Shown here: positions 36,489 through 44,928 of the stretch, piece after piece | Layout: each line of letters opens with the position of its first letter | Position numbering within the stretch: the first letter of the stretch is position 1 | Source: an uncultured SAR86 cluster bacterium | Lineage (GTDB): Bacteria; Pseudomonadota; Gammaproteobacteria; Magnimaribacterales; AG-339-G14 | DNA: 64,000 nucleotides | Direction: 5' to 3' | NCBI GenBank assembly: GCA_902562135.1 | Contig: CACESE010000005.1 | Span: forward strand, 1-64,000 | Position numbers and translations under genes: made by a program | Notes under the pieces: generated by a model | What the model was told of the DNA's origin: nothing | Seen by the model: only the letters and a program-made list of their open reading frames with translations | Database searches by the model: none

Positions 36489-37676
36489 GTGGATATTTTA
36501 AAAATAATTGGAAGGAAAGAGAGTTTATTTGCTCAAGATGTTACTTGTGTAGAAAATGATTTAAGGGATATTGTAAAAAAAAGTAATTTTTTAATAATAG
36601 GCGGCGCTGGTTCAATAGGAAAAGCTGTAACAAAAGAGATATTTGTAAGAAAACCAAATTTATTGCATGTTGTTGACATAAGCGAGAATAATCTTGCTGA
36701 GCTGGTAAGAGATATTAGAAGCTCTCTAGGTTATATAGAAGGGGAGTTTAAAACTTTTGCCCTTGATTGCGGGAGTTCTGAGTATGAATTCTTTGTTTCG
36801 TCAAATTCTACATATGATTTCGTACTCAATTTGTCTGCAATGAAGCATGTCAGAAGTGAAAAAGATCCATTTTCTTTAATGAGACTTATAAATGTAAATA
36901 TTTTAAATACCCTTAAAACTTTAGAATTAGCAAAAAAAAATAAAACCAAAAAATATTTTTGTGTGTCTACGGACAAAGCAACCAATCCTGTAAATATGAT
37001 GGGAGCAAGCAAAAGAATTATGGAAATGTTTTTGATGCAAGAAGAAGATTCAATTGAAATATCTACCGCAAGATTTGCTAATGTAGCTTTTTCTGATGGG
37101 TCACTTCTTCATAGTTTTAATCAGAGATTTATCCAAAAGCATCCTCTTTCAGGTCCAAATGACGTGAAGAGATATTTTGTATCTGCGAAGGAGTCAGGAG
37201 AATTATGTTTGATGTCTTGTATTTTAGGAGAAAATAAAGATATTTTTTTCCCTAAATTGTCCGAAAAAATAAAATTAACCTCTTTTCCGGAAATAGCAAG
37301 AAGGTTTCTTAATGAAAAGGGTTATGAACCTTATGAGTGCTCTAGCGAAATTGAGGCAAGAACAAAAATTGATAAATTAATTTCTCAAAAAAAATGGCCA
37401 TGTTATTTTTCTGCCTCAGATACTTCTGGAGAAAAAGATACTGAAGAGTTTTTTACAAGTGAAAACATTTTGGATAATGAAAAGTTTGAAAATATAGGGA
37501 TAATTAAAAACAAAATTAACCCCGATGATCCAGAATTAAAGAATTTTCTTAAAAGGATTGAACAATTTAAAATTTCGAATAAATGGAGTAAAAAGGATCT
37601 TGTGAAATTATTTGAAGAGACAGTCAAAGAATTTAATCACTTAGAAACTTCTAAAAATCTTGATGAAAAAATGTAA
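36489..37676 (+). CDS. UDP-N-acetylhexosamine 4,6-dehydratase-like protein (LegB/PglF/CapD group)
   Basis: Polysaccharide_synt_2 domain protein of 395 residues. It starts with GTG at 36489. The NAD motif GGAGSIGKAV lies near residues 38-47; STDKATNP and MMGASKRIMEM are the active-site region, where Met replaces the usual Tyr as in other FlaA1/CapD-type dehydratases. It lacks the N-terminal membrane part of PglF, so it resembles soluble LegB. It would give the 4-keto-6-deoxy sugar for the aminotransferase at 38915 and so start both bacillosamine and legionaminate synthesis. Confidence 0.82.
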   Translation: MDILKIIGRKESLFAQDVTCVENDLRDIVKKSNFLIIGGAGSIGKAVTKEIFVRKPNLLHVVDISENNLAELVRDIRSSLGYIEGEFKTFALDCGSSEYEFFVSSNSTYDFVLNLSAMKHVRSEKDPFSLMRLINVNILNTLKTLELAKKNKTKKYFCVSTDKATNPVNMMGASKRIMEMFLMQEEDSIEISTARFANVAFSDGSLLHSFNQRFIQKHPLSGPNDVKRYFVSAKESGELCLMSCILGENKDIFFPKLSEKIKLTSFPEIARRFLNEKGYEPYECSSEIEARTKIDKLISQKKWPCYFSASDTSGEKDTEEFFTSENILDNEKFENIGIIKNKINPDDPELKNFLKRIEQFKISNKWSKKDLVKLFEETVKEFNHLETSKNLDEKM

Positions 37677-37688
37677 TATTTTTAGAAA

Positions 37689-38270
37689 ATGAAAAGATTT
37701 TTTGATTTAGTTATTTCTTCACTTGGTTTGCTCTTAGTCTCTCCCATTTTTGTTTTAATATTTTTTTCCGTTTTTATCATTTTAGGGAAGCCTATCTTTT
37801 TTATTCAAAAGAGATCTGGTTATAAAAAAAATGGTTTTTATTTAATTAAATTTAGAACTATGTTGGAAAATAAAAAAGATTCGACAGTTGATGATGAAAT
37901 CAGACTTACGAAATTTGGAAGTTTTTTAAGGTCGTATAGCCTTGATGAATTACCAGCACTTTTTAACGTGCTAAAAGGGGATATGAGTTTAGTTGGCCCA
38001 AGGCCTTTGCTTTACGAGTACCTTGAGTTATACGATGATTTCCAAATCAAAAGACATGAAGTTAAGCCCGGAATTACAGGATGGGCCCAAATTAATGGAA
38101 GAAACAATATTACTTGGCAAGAAAAATTTGATCTTGATCTATGGTATGTAGAAAATAACAATTTTTTATTAGATTTAAAGATACTTTTTAAAACTATCCT
38201 GTTGGTTTTATTTAAGTCAGGAATATCTCAGAAGGGACATGTGACCAGTAAGAAATTCGAAGGGAATTAA
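37689..38270 (+). CDS. Initiating sugar-1-phosphate transferase (PglC-like)
   Basis: Small monotopic phosphoglycosyl transferase of 193 residues. One N-terminal hydrophobic hairpin at about residues 8-34 is followed by the core KFRTM, SLDELPALFNVLKGDMSLVGPRP (shown in part) and WAQINGR motifs, with the DE catalytic pair in LDELP. It loads the first sugar onto undecaprenyl phosphate. Its neighbours on both sides are of the bacillosamine type, so UDP-diNAc-bacillosamine is a likely donor. Confidence 0.9.
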   Translation: MKRFFDLVISSLGLLLVSPIFVLIFFSVFIILGKPIFFIQKRSGYKKNGFYLIKFRTMLENKKDSTVDDEIRLTKFGSFLRSYSLDELPALFNVLKGDMSLVGPRPLLYEYLELYDDFQIKRHEVKPGITGWAQINGRNNITWQEKFDLDLWYVENNNFLLDLKILFKTILLVLFKSGISQKGHVTSKKFEGN

Positions 38271-38273
38271 ATT

Positions 38274-38912
38274 ATGAGCTTAATCACGTATGGAATTTTT
38301 GGAGCAGGAGGAAATGCTTCGGAACTTTTGCCGATTTTGAAAGAGCAACTCAATACTAGTTCTGCTAACAAATATAAAATTTTTTTTGTTGATGAAGATG
38401 AGACTAAAAAAACCTTTTGCAATTTAAATGTTTTAACAACTAAAGAGTTTATGAATTTAAATAAAAATCAAAAAAAAATTGTTTTATCTCCTGCGGACTC
38501 AAAAGTTAGAGAAAGAATTGTAGATGAACTTCAAGGAAATATAGATTTTATAAATTTAATTTCGAGAGATTTTGTGAATTTGTCAGAATGCAGTTTAGGA
38601 AATGGTCTAACAATTGCTCAGAAATGTATTATTACATCTGGCGTGAAATTGGGAAATTTTATTCAAATTAATTTAAATGTTTCTATTCAACATAATTGTC
38701 TGATAGAAGATTACGTAACTATAGCTCCTTCAGTTTCTTTAATGGGTAACGTAAAAATAGGAAAGCACGCTTATATTGGAGCCGGAGCAGTTATCAAACA
38801 AGGTGTGCAAATTGGACCTCGGTCTACAGTAGGTATGGGTTCGGTTGTTGTTAAAGATGTTCCAGAAGATACAACTGTTTATGGAAACCCTGCTAAACCA
38901 AAAAATAATTAA
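38274..38912 (+). CDS. Sugar N/O-acetyltransferase (PglD/NeuD/LegH type)
   Basis: A 212-residue protein with an N-terminal Rossmann-like part (YGIFGAGGNASELL) and a left-handed beta-helix of hexapeptide repeats from about residue 100 (LGNGLTIAQKCII, IGAGAVIKQG), ending VYGNPAKPK. PglD acetylates the 4-amino group of the UDP-amino sugar; NeuD is the related sialic acid O-acetyltransferase. The flanking dehydratase and aminotransferase favour the PglD/LegH role. Confidence 0.86.
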   Translation: MSLITYGIFGAGGNASELLPILKEQLNTSSANKYKIFFVDEDETKKTFCNLNVLTTKEFMNLNKNQKKIVLSPADSKVRERIVDELQGNIDFINLISRDFVNLSECSLGNGLTIAQKCIITSGVKLGNFIQINLNVSIQHNCLIEDYVTIAPSVSLMGNVKIGKHAYIGAGAVIKQGVQIGPRSTVGMGSVVVKDVPEDTTVYGNPAKPKNN

Positions 38913-38914
38913 TC

Positions 38915-40090
38915 ATGAATTCTTGGCCAAGTTTTACAAAACACGAATCAAAAATAGCTCAAAAAATAATTGCTTCTTCAAAAGTAAATTATTGGACAGG
39001 AAATGAAGGCAAACTATTTGAAGCAGAGTTTTCAAAATGGGTAGGGGTAAAATATGCAATTGCAGTTTCTAATGGATCGGTTGCTTTAGATTTAGCTTTG
39101 AAAAGTCTAGATTTAAAAAAAGGAGATGAAGTAATTGTAACACCTCGCTCTTTTGTAGCTTCAGCAACTTCAGTTGTAAATTGTGGAGCTAAACCAGTTT
39201 TCGCAGATGTAGATCTATCTTCGGGTAACCTATCTTCAAAAACTATTATTAGAAAAATAACGAAAAAAACAAAAGCTATCATATGTGTTCATTTGGGTGG
39301 GTTACCCTGTGAAATGGACGAAATCTTGAAATTAGCTAAAAAGTTTAATCTGTATGTTATAGAAGATTGCGCACAAGCTCATGGAGCTTTTTATAAAAAT
39401 AAAAGTGTGGGAAGTATTGGACATATAGGAGCTTGGTCTTTTTGTCAGGACAAAATTATAACGACTGGCGGAGAAGGAGGAATGATAACAACTAATGATA
39501 AAAAACTCTGGCAAAAAATGTGGGCTTTTAAAGATCACGGAAAAAACTATCATTCTGTATTTAAAAAAAAGCATCCTCCTGGGTTTAGATGGTTACATGA
39601 TAGCTTTGGGACTAATTTTAGAATGACCGAAGTTCAATCAGCAATAGGAAGATACCAATTAAGAAAACTTAAAAGTTGGAATAAAATAAGAAAAAGAAAT
39701 GCTTCTATAATTCAAAACATTGCTTTGAAATTCCCAGAATTTCTTCATGTTCCTCATTTGCCAATACATTCTAACCATGCTTTTTACAGATGTTACATTC
39801 AAGTTAAAGAAAATTCTTTAAAAGATAAATGGAATAGAGACAAAATAATTAGTGAAATAGTTTCACATGGCGTTCCTGCCTTTTCTGGTTCATGTTCTGA
39901 AATTTACTTAGAAAAGGCATTTAAAGATAGTAAATTTTCCATAAAAAAGAGATTGCCTAATGCAAAAGAATTAGGTGAAACTTCTTTATGTTTTTTGGTT
40001 CATCCGACTTTAACAAAGAAAGATATGAACAAGGTAAGTTCGGTTCTTTTAAAAGTTTTCAAAAAAATTAAAAAAGATAATATCAAGTAG
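38915..40090 (+). CDS. DegT/DnrJ/EryC1 sugar aminotransferase (PglE/LegC type)
   Basis: PLP enzyme of 391 residues that converts the 4-keto sugar to the 4-amino sugar. The PLP lysine is residue 180 in SFCQDKIITTGGEGG, EDCAQAHGA contains the ring-binding Asp, and AVSNGSVALDLAL is the phosphate-binding stretch. It begins two bases after the acetyltransferase. With the dehydratase and acetyltransferase it makes a UDP-diacetamido-trideoxyhexose. Confidence 0.9.
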   Translation: MNSWPSFTKHESKIAQKIIASSKVNYWTGNEGKLFEAEFSKWVGVKYAIAVSNGSVALDLALKSLDLKKGDEVIVTPRSFVASATSVVNCGAKPVFADVDLSSGNLSSKTIIRKITKKTKAIICVHLGGLPCEMDEILKLAKKFNLYVIEDCAQAHGAFYKNKSVGSIGHIGAWSFCQDKIITTGGEGGMITTNDKKLWQKMWAFKDHGKNYHSVFKKKHPPGFRWLHDSFGTNFRMTEVQSAIGRYQLRKLKSWNKIRKRNASIIQNIALKFPEFLHVPHLPIHSNHAFYRCYIQVKENSLKDKWNRDKIISEIVSHGVPAFSGSCSEIYLEKAFKDSKFSIKKRLPNAKELGETSLCFLVHPTLTKKDMNKVSSVLLKVFKKIKKDNIK

Positions 40091-40095
40091 TAATA

Positions 40096-40101
40096 TATAA
40101 T
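40096..40101 (+). promoter_or_regulatory. Candidate -10 box before the membrane-anchored epimerase
   Basis: A TATAAT lies 13 bases before the ATG at 40115 in the 24-base gap after the aminotransferase. It could be an internal promoter giving a very short leader. No -35 box is clear, because the upstream bases are the aminotransferase coding end. Confidence 0.3.
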
Positions 40102-40114
40102 TTATCTTTAGACT

Positions 40115-41635
40115 ATGAAAAAAAATACGTTTGTAAGGATAATTCCTGATCTATCTTTTTTATTACTTTCCTCATTAATTACTGTCTCTTTATTCAGAGA
40201 CGCAGGTATAAGTGTTAAGTATTTTTTAGATGTAGCTGAAATTTTCTTTATTCTTTCTTTTTCGATCCTGTTTAGTTTTTTTGTATTTAAGGTTTATTCG
40301 AGACAAACGTTTACTTTCAAAAGTAAGCTAAATTTTCCCATAAGAGGTTATTTTTTGGGTCTTGCTATAATATGCTTGATAAGTTTTGTTTCCCAAAATA
40401 ATTTTATAGATCTGAATTATATTTTTTTCAAAAATTTAATTTTAGTCGCAGAACCCGACATTTTTTTCAACCTAACTGTCATTTCGTGGCTTTTTTCTTT
40501 TGTCTTAATGATCTTAGTAAGGTCTTGGATTTATCTTTATGCAAAAACAAATGAAAGTGAAATCAAATCAATAAACATTGAAAGAAATAAAAAAAATGTT
40601 TTGATTATAGGAGGAGCAGGTTATATAGGATCTGCATTAGTCAAAAGACTTTTAGATTTGAATTATAAAGTTAATGTACTGGACATACTTTTTTTTGGTA
40701 ATGATCCAATAAGCCCTTTTTTAAGTCATCCCAATTTTAATTTGATAAGAGCTGATTTTAGAAAGATAGATGACTTAGTTATTTCTATGCAAAATTGCCA
40801 TTCTGTAATCCATCTTGGAGGGCTTGTTGGAGATCCTGCATGTGCAATTGATGAAAATTTAACAACTGAGGTGAATTTAACCTCAACTAAGATCTTAGGA
40901 ACGATAGCAAAAGCTGCCGGTGTGCAAAGATTTATTTTTGCTAGCTCTTGCTCTGTTTATGGAGATCAAGACGGAATGTTAGATGAAAGTTCAGTCACGA
41001 AGCCTTTATCACTCTATGCAAAAACTAAAATTGCCTCAGAAAAAGTTTTGCAAGATTTAGCGTCAAATGATTTTAGTCCTGTAATTTTAAGATTTGGAAC
41101 AGTTTTTGGATTATCAGGAAGAACTAGGTTTGATTTAGTAGTAAATTTGCTAACCGCCAAAGCTTTTGTTGAAAAAAATATGACTGTTTTTGGAGCGAAT
41201 CAAAACAGGCCTTTCATTCACGTTGATGACGCGGCAAATGCAATTGTATCTTCAATAATTCAAGATCAAGATAAAGTTCATAATGAAATTTTTAACATAG
41301 GTAGTGACAATTTAAATTTCAACCTTCTCGAAGTTGCAAAACTTATTAAGCTTCAAGTTCCAGACTCAGAAATTACTGTTGAAGAAAGAAATGAAGACGC
41401 AAGAAATTACAAAGTTTCATTCGAGAAAGCCCGCAACATATTAAACTTTAAAAATAATTGGACTTTAGAAGAAGGAATTGCGCAAGTAGTTGAGACATTT
41501 AGACAAGATATAAATATTGATTATCAATCAAATCGATATAGTAATGTGTTACACATGTCAGAAGAAGGCAGGGATCTTCTTGGTTCATTGGAATATTCGG
41601 GTTGGGAGAAAGATTTACTCGACGCACAAGTTTAA
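40115..41635 (+). CDS. Membrane-anchored NAD-dependent epimerase/dehydratase
   Basis: A 506-residue protein with two parts. Residues 1-150 hold four hydrophobic segments (about 10-27, 40-62, 77-96 and 118-141), as in the N-terminus of CapD- or WbaP-type membrane enzymes. From residue 162 comes an extended SDR: LIIGGAGYIGSALVKRL, the Ser in FASSCSVYGDQDG, Tyr-x3-Lys in YAKTK, and FIHVDDAANAI. The SDR part resembles GalE/RmlB-like epimerases and not the CapD dehydratase that normally follows such a membrane part. The substrate is unknown; it is the last gene of the glycan cluster. Confidence 0.8.
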   Translation: MKKNTFVRIIPDLSFLLLSSLITVSLFRDAGISVKYFLDVAEIFFILSFSILFSFFVFKVYSRQTFTFKSKLNFPIRGYFLGLAIICLISFVSQNNFIDLNYIFFKNLILVAEPDIFFNLTVISWLFSFVLMILVRSWIYLYAKTNESEIKSINIERNKKNVLIIGGAGYIGSALVKRLLDLNYKVNVLDILFFGNDPISPFLSHPNFNLIRADFRKIDDLVISMQNCHSVIHLGGLVGDPACAIDENLTTEVNLTSTKILGTIAKAAGVQRFIFASSCSVYGDQDGMLDESSVTKPLSLYAKTKIASEKVLQDLASNDFSPVILRFGTVFGLSGRTRFDLVVNLLTAKAFVEKNMTVFGANQNRPFIHVDDAANAIVSSIIQDQDKVHNEIFNIGSDNLNFNLLEVAKLIKLQVPDSEITVEERNEDARNYKVSFEKARNILNFKNNWTLEEGIAQVVETFRQDINIDYQSNRYSNVLHMSEEGRDLLGSLEYSGWEKDLLDAQV

Positions 41636-41641
41636 AATACT

Positions 41642-42499
41642 TTGATTAATAAAATATTCTCTTTAATTAAAAAAAATTTTTTTCGGAAAAATTTTTTTCT
41701 AATTGATGATGAAATTAAATTGGATGATTTAATTGAAAAAATAAAATCTCTCAAAGTTATATCAGTTGATACAGAGTTTGAATGGAGAAGAACTTATCAC
41801 CCTAAACTTTCTTTAATTCAAATTTGCGACGGAAATGATGTTTTTCTTATAGATTGCCTTTTATGTAAGAACGTCGAAAAGGTTAAATTTATTTTTGAAT
41901 CTGTACAAATCTTAAAAGTTTTTCACGCTGTTAGGAGTGACACAACAGTTTTATTTTCATCTTTAGGGATAAAGACCAATAATGTTTTTGATGTTCAAAT
42001 CGCAGAAAAAATTATTAACAATCTCGATGTAAAAAGTTATTCATACTTAGTGGAAAAATATATCAACTTATCAATAAATAAATCTGAAACTAATTCGAAT
42101 TGGATGAAGAGGCCTTTTTCGGATAATCAACTGAAATATGCTTCAGAAGACGTAGAGTTTTTGATAGATATATATACTAAGCAAAATAAATTATTGGATA
42201 AAAAAGGATTAAACAAGGCATTTTACCTTTCAAAAGAAGAAGCTGGGTTGGGTAACCAAGAATTATATATTTCAAGATTACAAAAAATAAGAGATAAATC
42301 TGAAATAGACGAAAAAATATTTATGTGGCGAGAAGAACTAGCAAAGAAAAAAGATATTCCAACATCTTTCATCCTATCTGACAAAAAATTAAAAAAATTA
42401 TCTAAAAGATTTTTCCAAGAAGGCTTAGAGTCCGATTTATCAGATTTGATAGACAATAATGAGCATGTTGAAGACTTTTTAAATCGTTTAAGTAAATGA
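41642..42499 (+). CDS. rnd: Ribonuclease D
   Basis: 3'-5' exoribonuclease in tRNA maturation. The 285 residues have the DEDDy motifs: DTEFEW with Asp and Glu, FHAVRSDTTVL, and YASEDVEFLIDIY with the final Tyr and Asp. One HRDC-like domain follows (WREELAKKKDIP). E. coli RNase D is 375 residues with two HRDC domains, so this form is shortened to one. The start is TTG at 41642 with no better alternative upstream. Confidence 0.9.
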   Translation: MINKIFSLIKKNFFRKNFFLIDDEIKLDDLIEKIKSLKVISVDTEFEWRRTYHPKLSLIQICDGNDVFLIDCLLCKNVEKVKFIFESVQILKVFHAVRSDTTVLFSSLGIKTNNVFDVQIAEKIINNLDVKSYSYLVEKYINLSINKSETNSNWMKRPFSDNQLKYASEDVEFLIDIYTKQNKLLDKKGLNKAFYLSKEEAGLGNQELYISRLQKIRDKSEIDEKIFMWREELAKKKDIPTSFILSDKKLKKLSKRFFQEGLESDLSDLIDNNEHVEDFLNRLSK

Positions 42500-42810
42500 T
42501 ATTTTTTTGGGTAACACACGTCTTCTTATCAATTATTATTGCTTATTCGGTCTATAGATTAATAGATAACCTTTTTCTTAAAATTTTTGTAACATCTTTA
42601 TTTTTTGGGTTCATTTCTAGTTTTTGGTTTCTATATCCTGGCAGTAATTATTTAGCTCCTGTTATGTCAATAATTTTTCTTGAATTGACAATAATCGAAT
42701 CAAACGGCATTGAAAGACTGCTTAGGATCAGTTTTGCCACATTCATATTATCTTTCATTATTTTAAGCGTTTCGATTTTTATAAAAAAATACGCTTTTAA
42801 AAAGAGATAG
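42496..42810 (+). CDS. Small integral membrane protein of unknown function
   Basis: A 104-residue protein with three or four hydrophobic segments and a basic tail (KKYAFKKR). It overlaps the rnd stop (ATGA) and, at its 3' end, overlaps the convergent phosphodiesterase gene by 14 bases. No family was recognised. Confidence 0.55.
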   Translation: MIFFWVTHVFLSIIIAYSVYRLIDNLFLKIFVTSLFFGFISSFWFLYPGSNYLAPVMSIIFLELTIIESNGIERLLRISFATFILSFIILSVSIFIKKYAFKKR

Positions 42811-43285
42811 TTTCTGCTTTCCGAGTTTTTGTATTGAACAGACCTATTTTATTTTTCCCTTCAAGAAAGCCTGCACACTCTCCAGGATTAAAAATAGTTA
42901 CGCCTTGAATATTTTCCAATCTATACCTATGAGTATGACCATGAAAGATAAAGTCAGTATTTTTCATAATTTCTGGTGATATTTTTAAAGGATCATGAAC
43001 TACTGTGAATCTTAAATCGTCAAGTTCCAAAAAATATGGTTCATCGAACATCTCAAATTGATTTTTTCTTGCTATATCAAGTAGGCCAGGCTTTTCGTCT
43101 TCATCGTTGTTTCCAAACACACATATTAATTTCGAGTTAAGTTTCTCGAAACAATCTAAAGATTTTGGCAAAGTAACATCTCCAGTATGTATTACTAGAT
43201 CAACATTATGTGAATTAAATAAATCACATATTATGGAGATATTTTTTAAGTTATTGTGAGTATCTCCTACTATACCTAATAGCAA
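42797..43285 (-). CDS. YfcE/MJ0936-type metallophosphodiesterase
   Basis: A 162-residue calcineurin-like phosphoesterase with two-metal motifs in order: GDTHNN at residues 6-11, TGDVT, FGNNDED, VHDP and FHGHTHR. Members of this group hydrolyse phosphodiesters such as bis-pNPP in vitro, and the natural substrate is unsettled. The stop lies within the end of the convergent membrane gene. It starts four bases after the thiolase gene end on the opposite reading direction of the + map, so both minus genes could share a message. Confidence 0.85.
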   Translation of the reverse strand: MLLGIVGDTHNNLKNISIICDLFNSHNVDLVIHTGDVTLPKSLDCFEKLNSKLICVFGNNDEDEKPGLLDIARKNQFEMFDEPYFLELDDLRFTVVHDPLKISPEIMKNTDFIFHGHTHRYRLENIQGVTIFNPGECAGFLEGKNKIGLFNTKTRKAETISF

Positions 43286-43288
43286 TTT

Positions 43289-44431
43289 TTAACTTGTTTT
43301 TTCTAAAATATGTATCCCACAAGCAGTTCCAAGTCCTATTACATGAGTCATGCCAATTCTTGCTCCTTCGACTTGCCTTTTTCCTGCTTCTCCTCTTAGA
43401 TGAGTACATATTTCGTAAATATTAGCTATCCCGGTAGCTCCAAGGGGGTGACCTTTAGAAAGAAGTCCGCCTGATACGTTCACTGGCACCTTTCCTCCAA
43501 GGTTAACGTGACCTTCGTCAATCATTTTTCCAGCTTCTCCATCTTTGCAAAGCCCTAAATTTTCATAATGAAGCATTTCAGCGGTTGCAAAACAGTCATG
43601 TAATTCAACAAGGTTAACATCTTCAGGACCAATTCCTGCTTGTTCATAAGCATCTTTGGCAGCTAATCTTGTACAAGCATTCACATCAGGCATTACTAAA
43701 TCTCTATCAGTATATGGATCACTTGCCATAGCTGAAGCTCTAACCTTAACTGCTCTTGCCATTCCCAGCTCTTTTGCTTTTTTTTCAGAAACTAATACTG
43801 CTGCGGCAGAACCATCAACATTTACAGAACACATTAATTTCGTATTCGGATAAGAAATCATCTCTGCGTTCATAACCTCATCTAAAGGTGTTTCGATTTG
43901 ATACATTGCCTTAGGATTCATTGTGGAATGATGATGATTTTTGACGGAAATCTTTGCAAATTGTTCAAATGTAGTTCCGTGTTCTTTTGCGTGTTCCATA
44001 CCAGCTTCCGCGAAAACACATGGCATTGTGCCTGAGCCCAAGAGACCTTCTTTTGGAATACCATCTCCGCCGCCAGCACCTCCAAGAAGACCTTTGCCCA
44101 TTTGCTCAACTCCTACGGCTAAAACAACGTCATACATGCCAGCTTTAATTGACATCCATGCCTCCCTAAATGCCGTTGCTCCAGTTGCACACGCATTTGC
44201 AACATTAACTACTGGCATACCTGTTTGTCCGATTTCTTGAAGAATTCTCTGACCAACCATAGCATTTGCTTGACCTAAATTACCGCAGTAAAGAGCTTGC
44301 ATATCTTGTATTCCAAGACCTGCATCATCTAACGCCATTAAGGCTGCTTCAGCTCCAATGTTAGGAACGCTTCTGTCGGGAAACCTTCCAAACTTAATCA
44401 TATCTACTCCCATTACATATACATCACTCAT
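43289..44431 (-). CDS. Thiolase family protein (SCP-x / acetyl-CoA acetyltransferase-like)
   Basis: A 380-residue thiolase-fold protein. The acyl-binding Cys is residue 81 in VANACATGA, LVELHDCFA replaces the usual NEAFA region as in lipid-transfer (SCP-x type) thiolases, and the active-site His is in SKGHPLGATG. It is preceded by a DUF35 partner gene 12 bases upstream, the normal pair for this thiolase group. It probably acts in fatty-acid or sterol side-chain degradation; the chain specificity is unknown. Confidence 0.9.
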   Translation of the reverse strand: MSDVYVMGVDMIKFGRFPDRSVPNIGAEAALMALDDAGLGIQDMQALYCGNLGQANAMVGQRILQEIGQTGMPVVNVANACATGATAFREAWMSIKAGMYDVVLAVGVEQMGKGLLGGAGGGDGIPKEGLLGSGTMPCVFAEAGMEHAKEHGTTFEQFAKISVKNHHHSTMNPKAMYQIETPLDEVMNAEMISYPNTKLMCSVNVDGSAAAVLVSEKKAKELGMARAVKVRASAMASDPYTDRDLVMPDVNACTRLAAKDAYEQAGIGPEDVNLVELHDCFATAEMLHYENLGLCKDGEAGKMIDEGHVNLGGKVPVNVSGGLLSKGHPLGATGIANIYEICTHLRGEAGKRQVEGARIGMTHVIGLGTACGIHILEKTS

Positions 44432-44443
44432 GTTTTTACCTCC

Positions 44444-44860
44444 TTAAGCTGGTTCAAAAAAATAACTTAAATAAGAATTTCCTTCTTTATCTTTTCTGCC
44501 TAGCGCATCTCCATAAATTACTTTTACAGGCATATTGAATTTAATTTTATCAGGATCGGGATCAATATTTACCAGATTGCCTTTAATGGTTCCACCGCCT
44601 TCTAAATCAACAATAGCAGAAATATAAGGGACATCGATGCCAGGAAAAGATCTATAGACCACTGCATAGCTATGTAAAGTTCCTTTATCTGATAATTTGA
44701 TAACTTCCATATTATCCCTTGCAAAGCACTTAGAACAAACATTTCTTTCACCTAAATAAGTAGCGCCGCATTTTTTACAACGATAGCCCTCCAAATAAGG
44801 CTCACTATTTTCAGGTATTTTTAAGTAGTCAACCACTGGAAGAGGTTTAGATTCGCTCAT
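44444..44860 (-). CDS. DUF35 zinc-ribbon/OB-fold protein, thiolase partner
   Basis: A 138-residue protein with a rubredoxin-like zinc ribbon (CKKCGATYLGERNVCSKC) near residues 28-45 followed by an OB fold. DUF35 proteins bind SCP-x thiolases or related acyl-CoA enzymes and support their activity. A good Shine-Dalgarno sequence (GAGGA) lies upstream of the ATG, with a CATAAT -10-like box about 25 bases upstream. It is the first gene of the small minus operon. Confidence 0.9.
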   Translation of the reverse strand: MSESKPLPVVDYLKIPENSEPYLEGYRCKKCGATYLGERNVCSKCFARDNMEVIKLSDKGTLHSYAVVYRSFPGIDVPYISAIVDLEGGGTIKGNLVNIDPDPDKIKFNMPVKVIYGDALGRKDKEGNSYLSYFFEPA

Positions 44861-44928
44861 AATGTCCTCAATAAATTAAATTATGTACAATTATTAAATC
44901 ACAGGATCAATAAAAATTTAATAAAAAA

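Noticed and set aside
43941-44240. Plus-strand open frame of 99 codons inside the thiolase gene
   Set aside because: It is antisense to a clear thiolase and has a Cys/Pro-rich sequence typical of a reverse-frame shadow.
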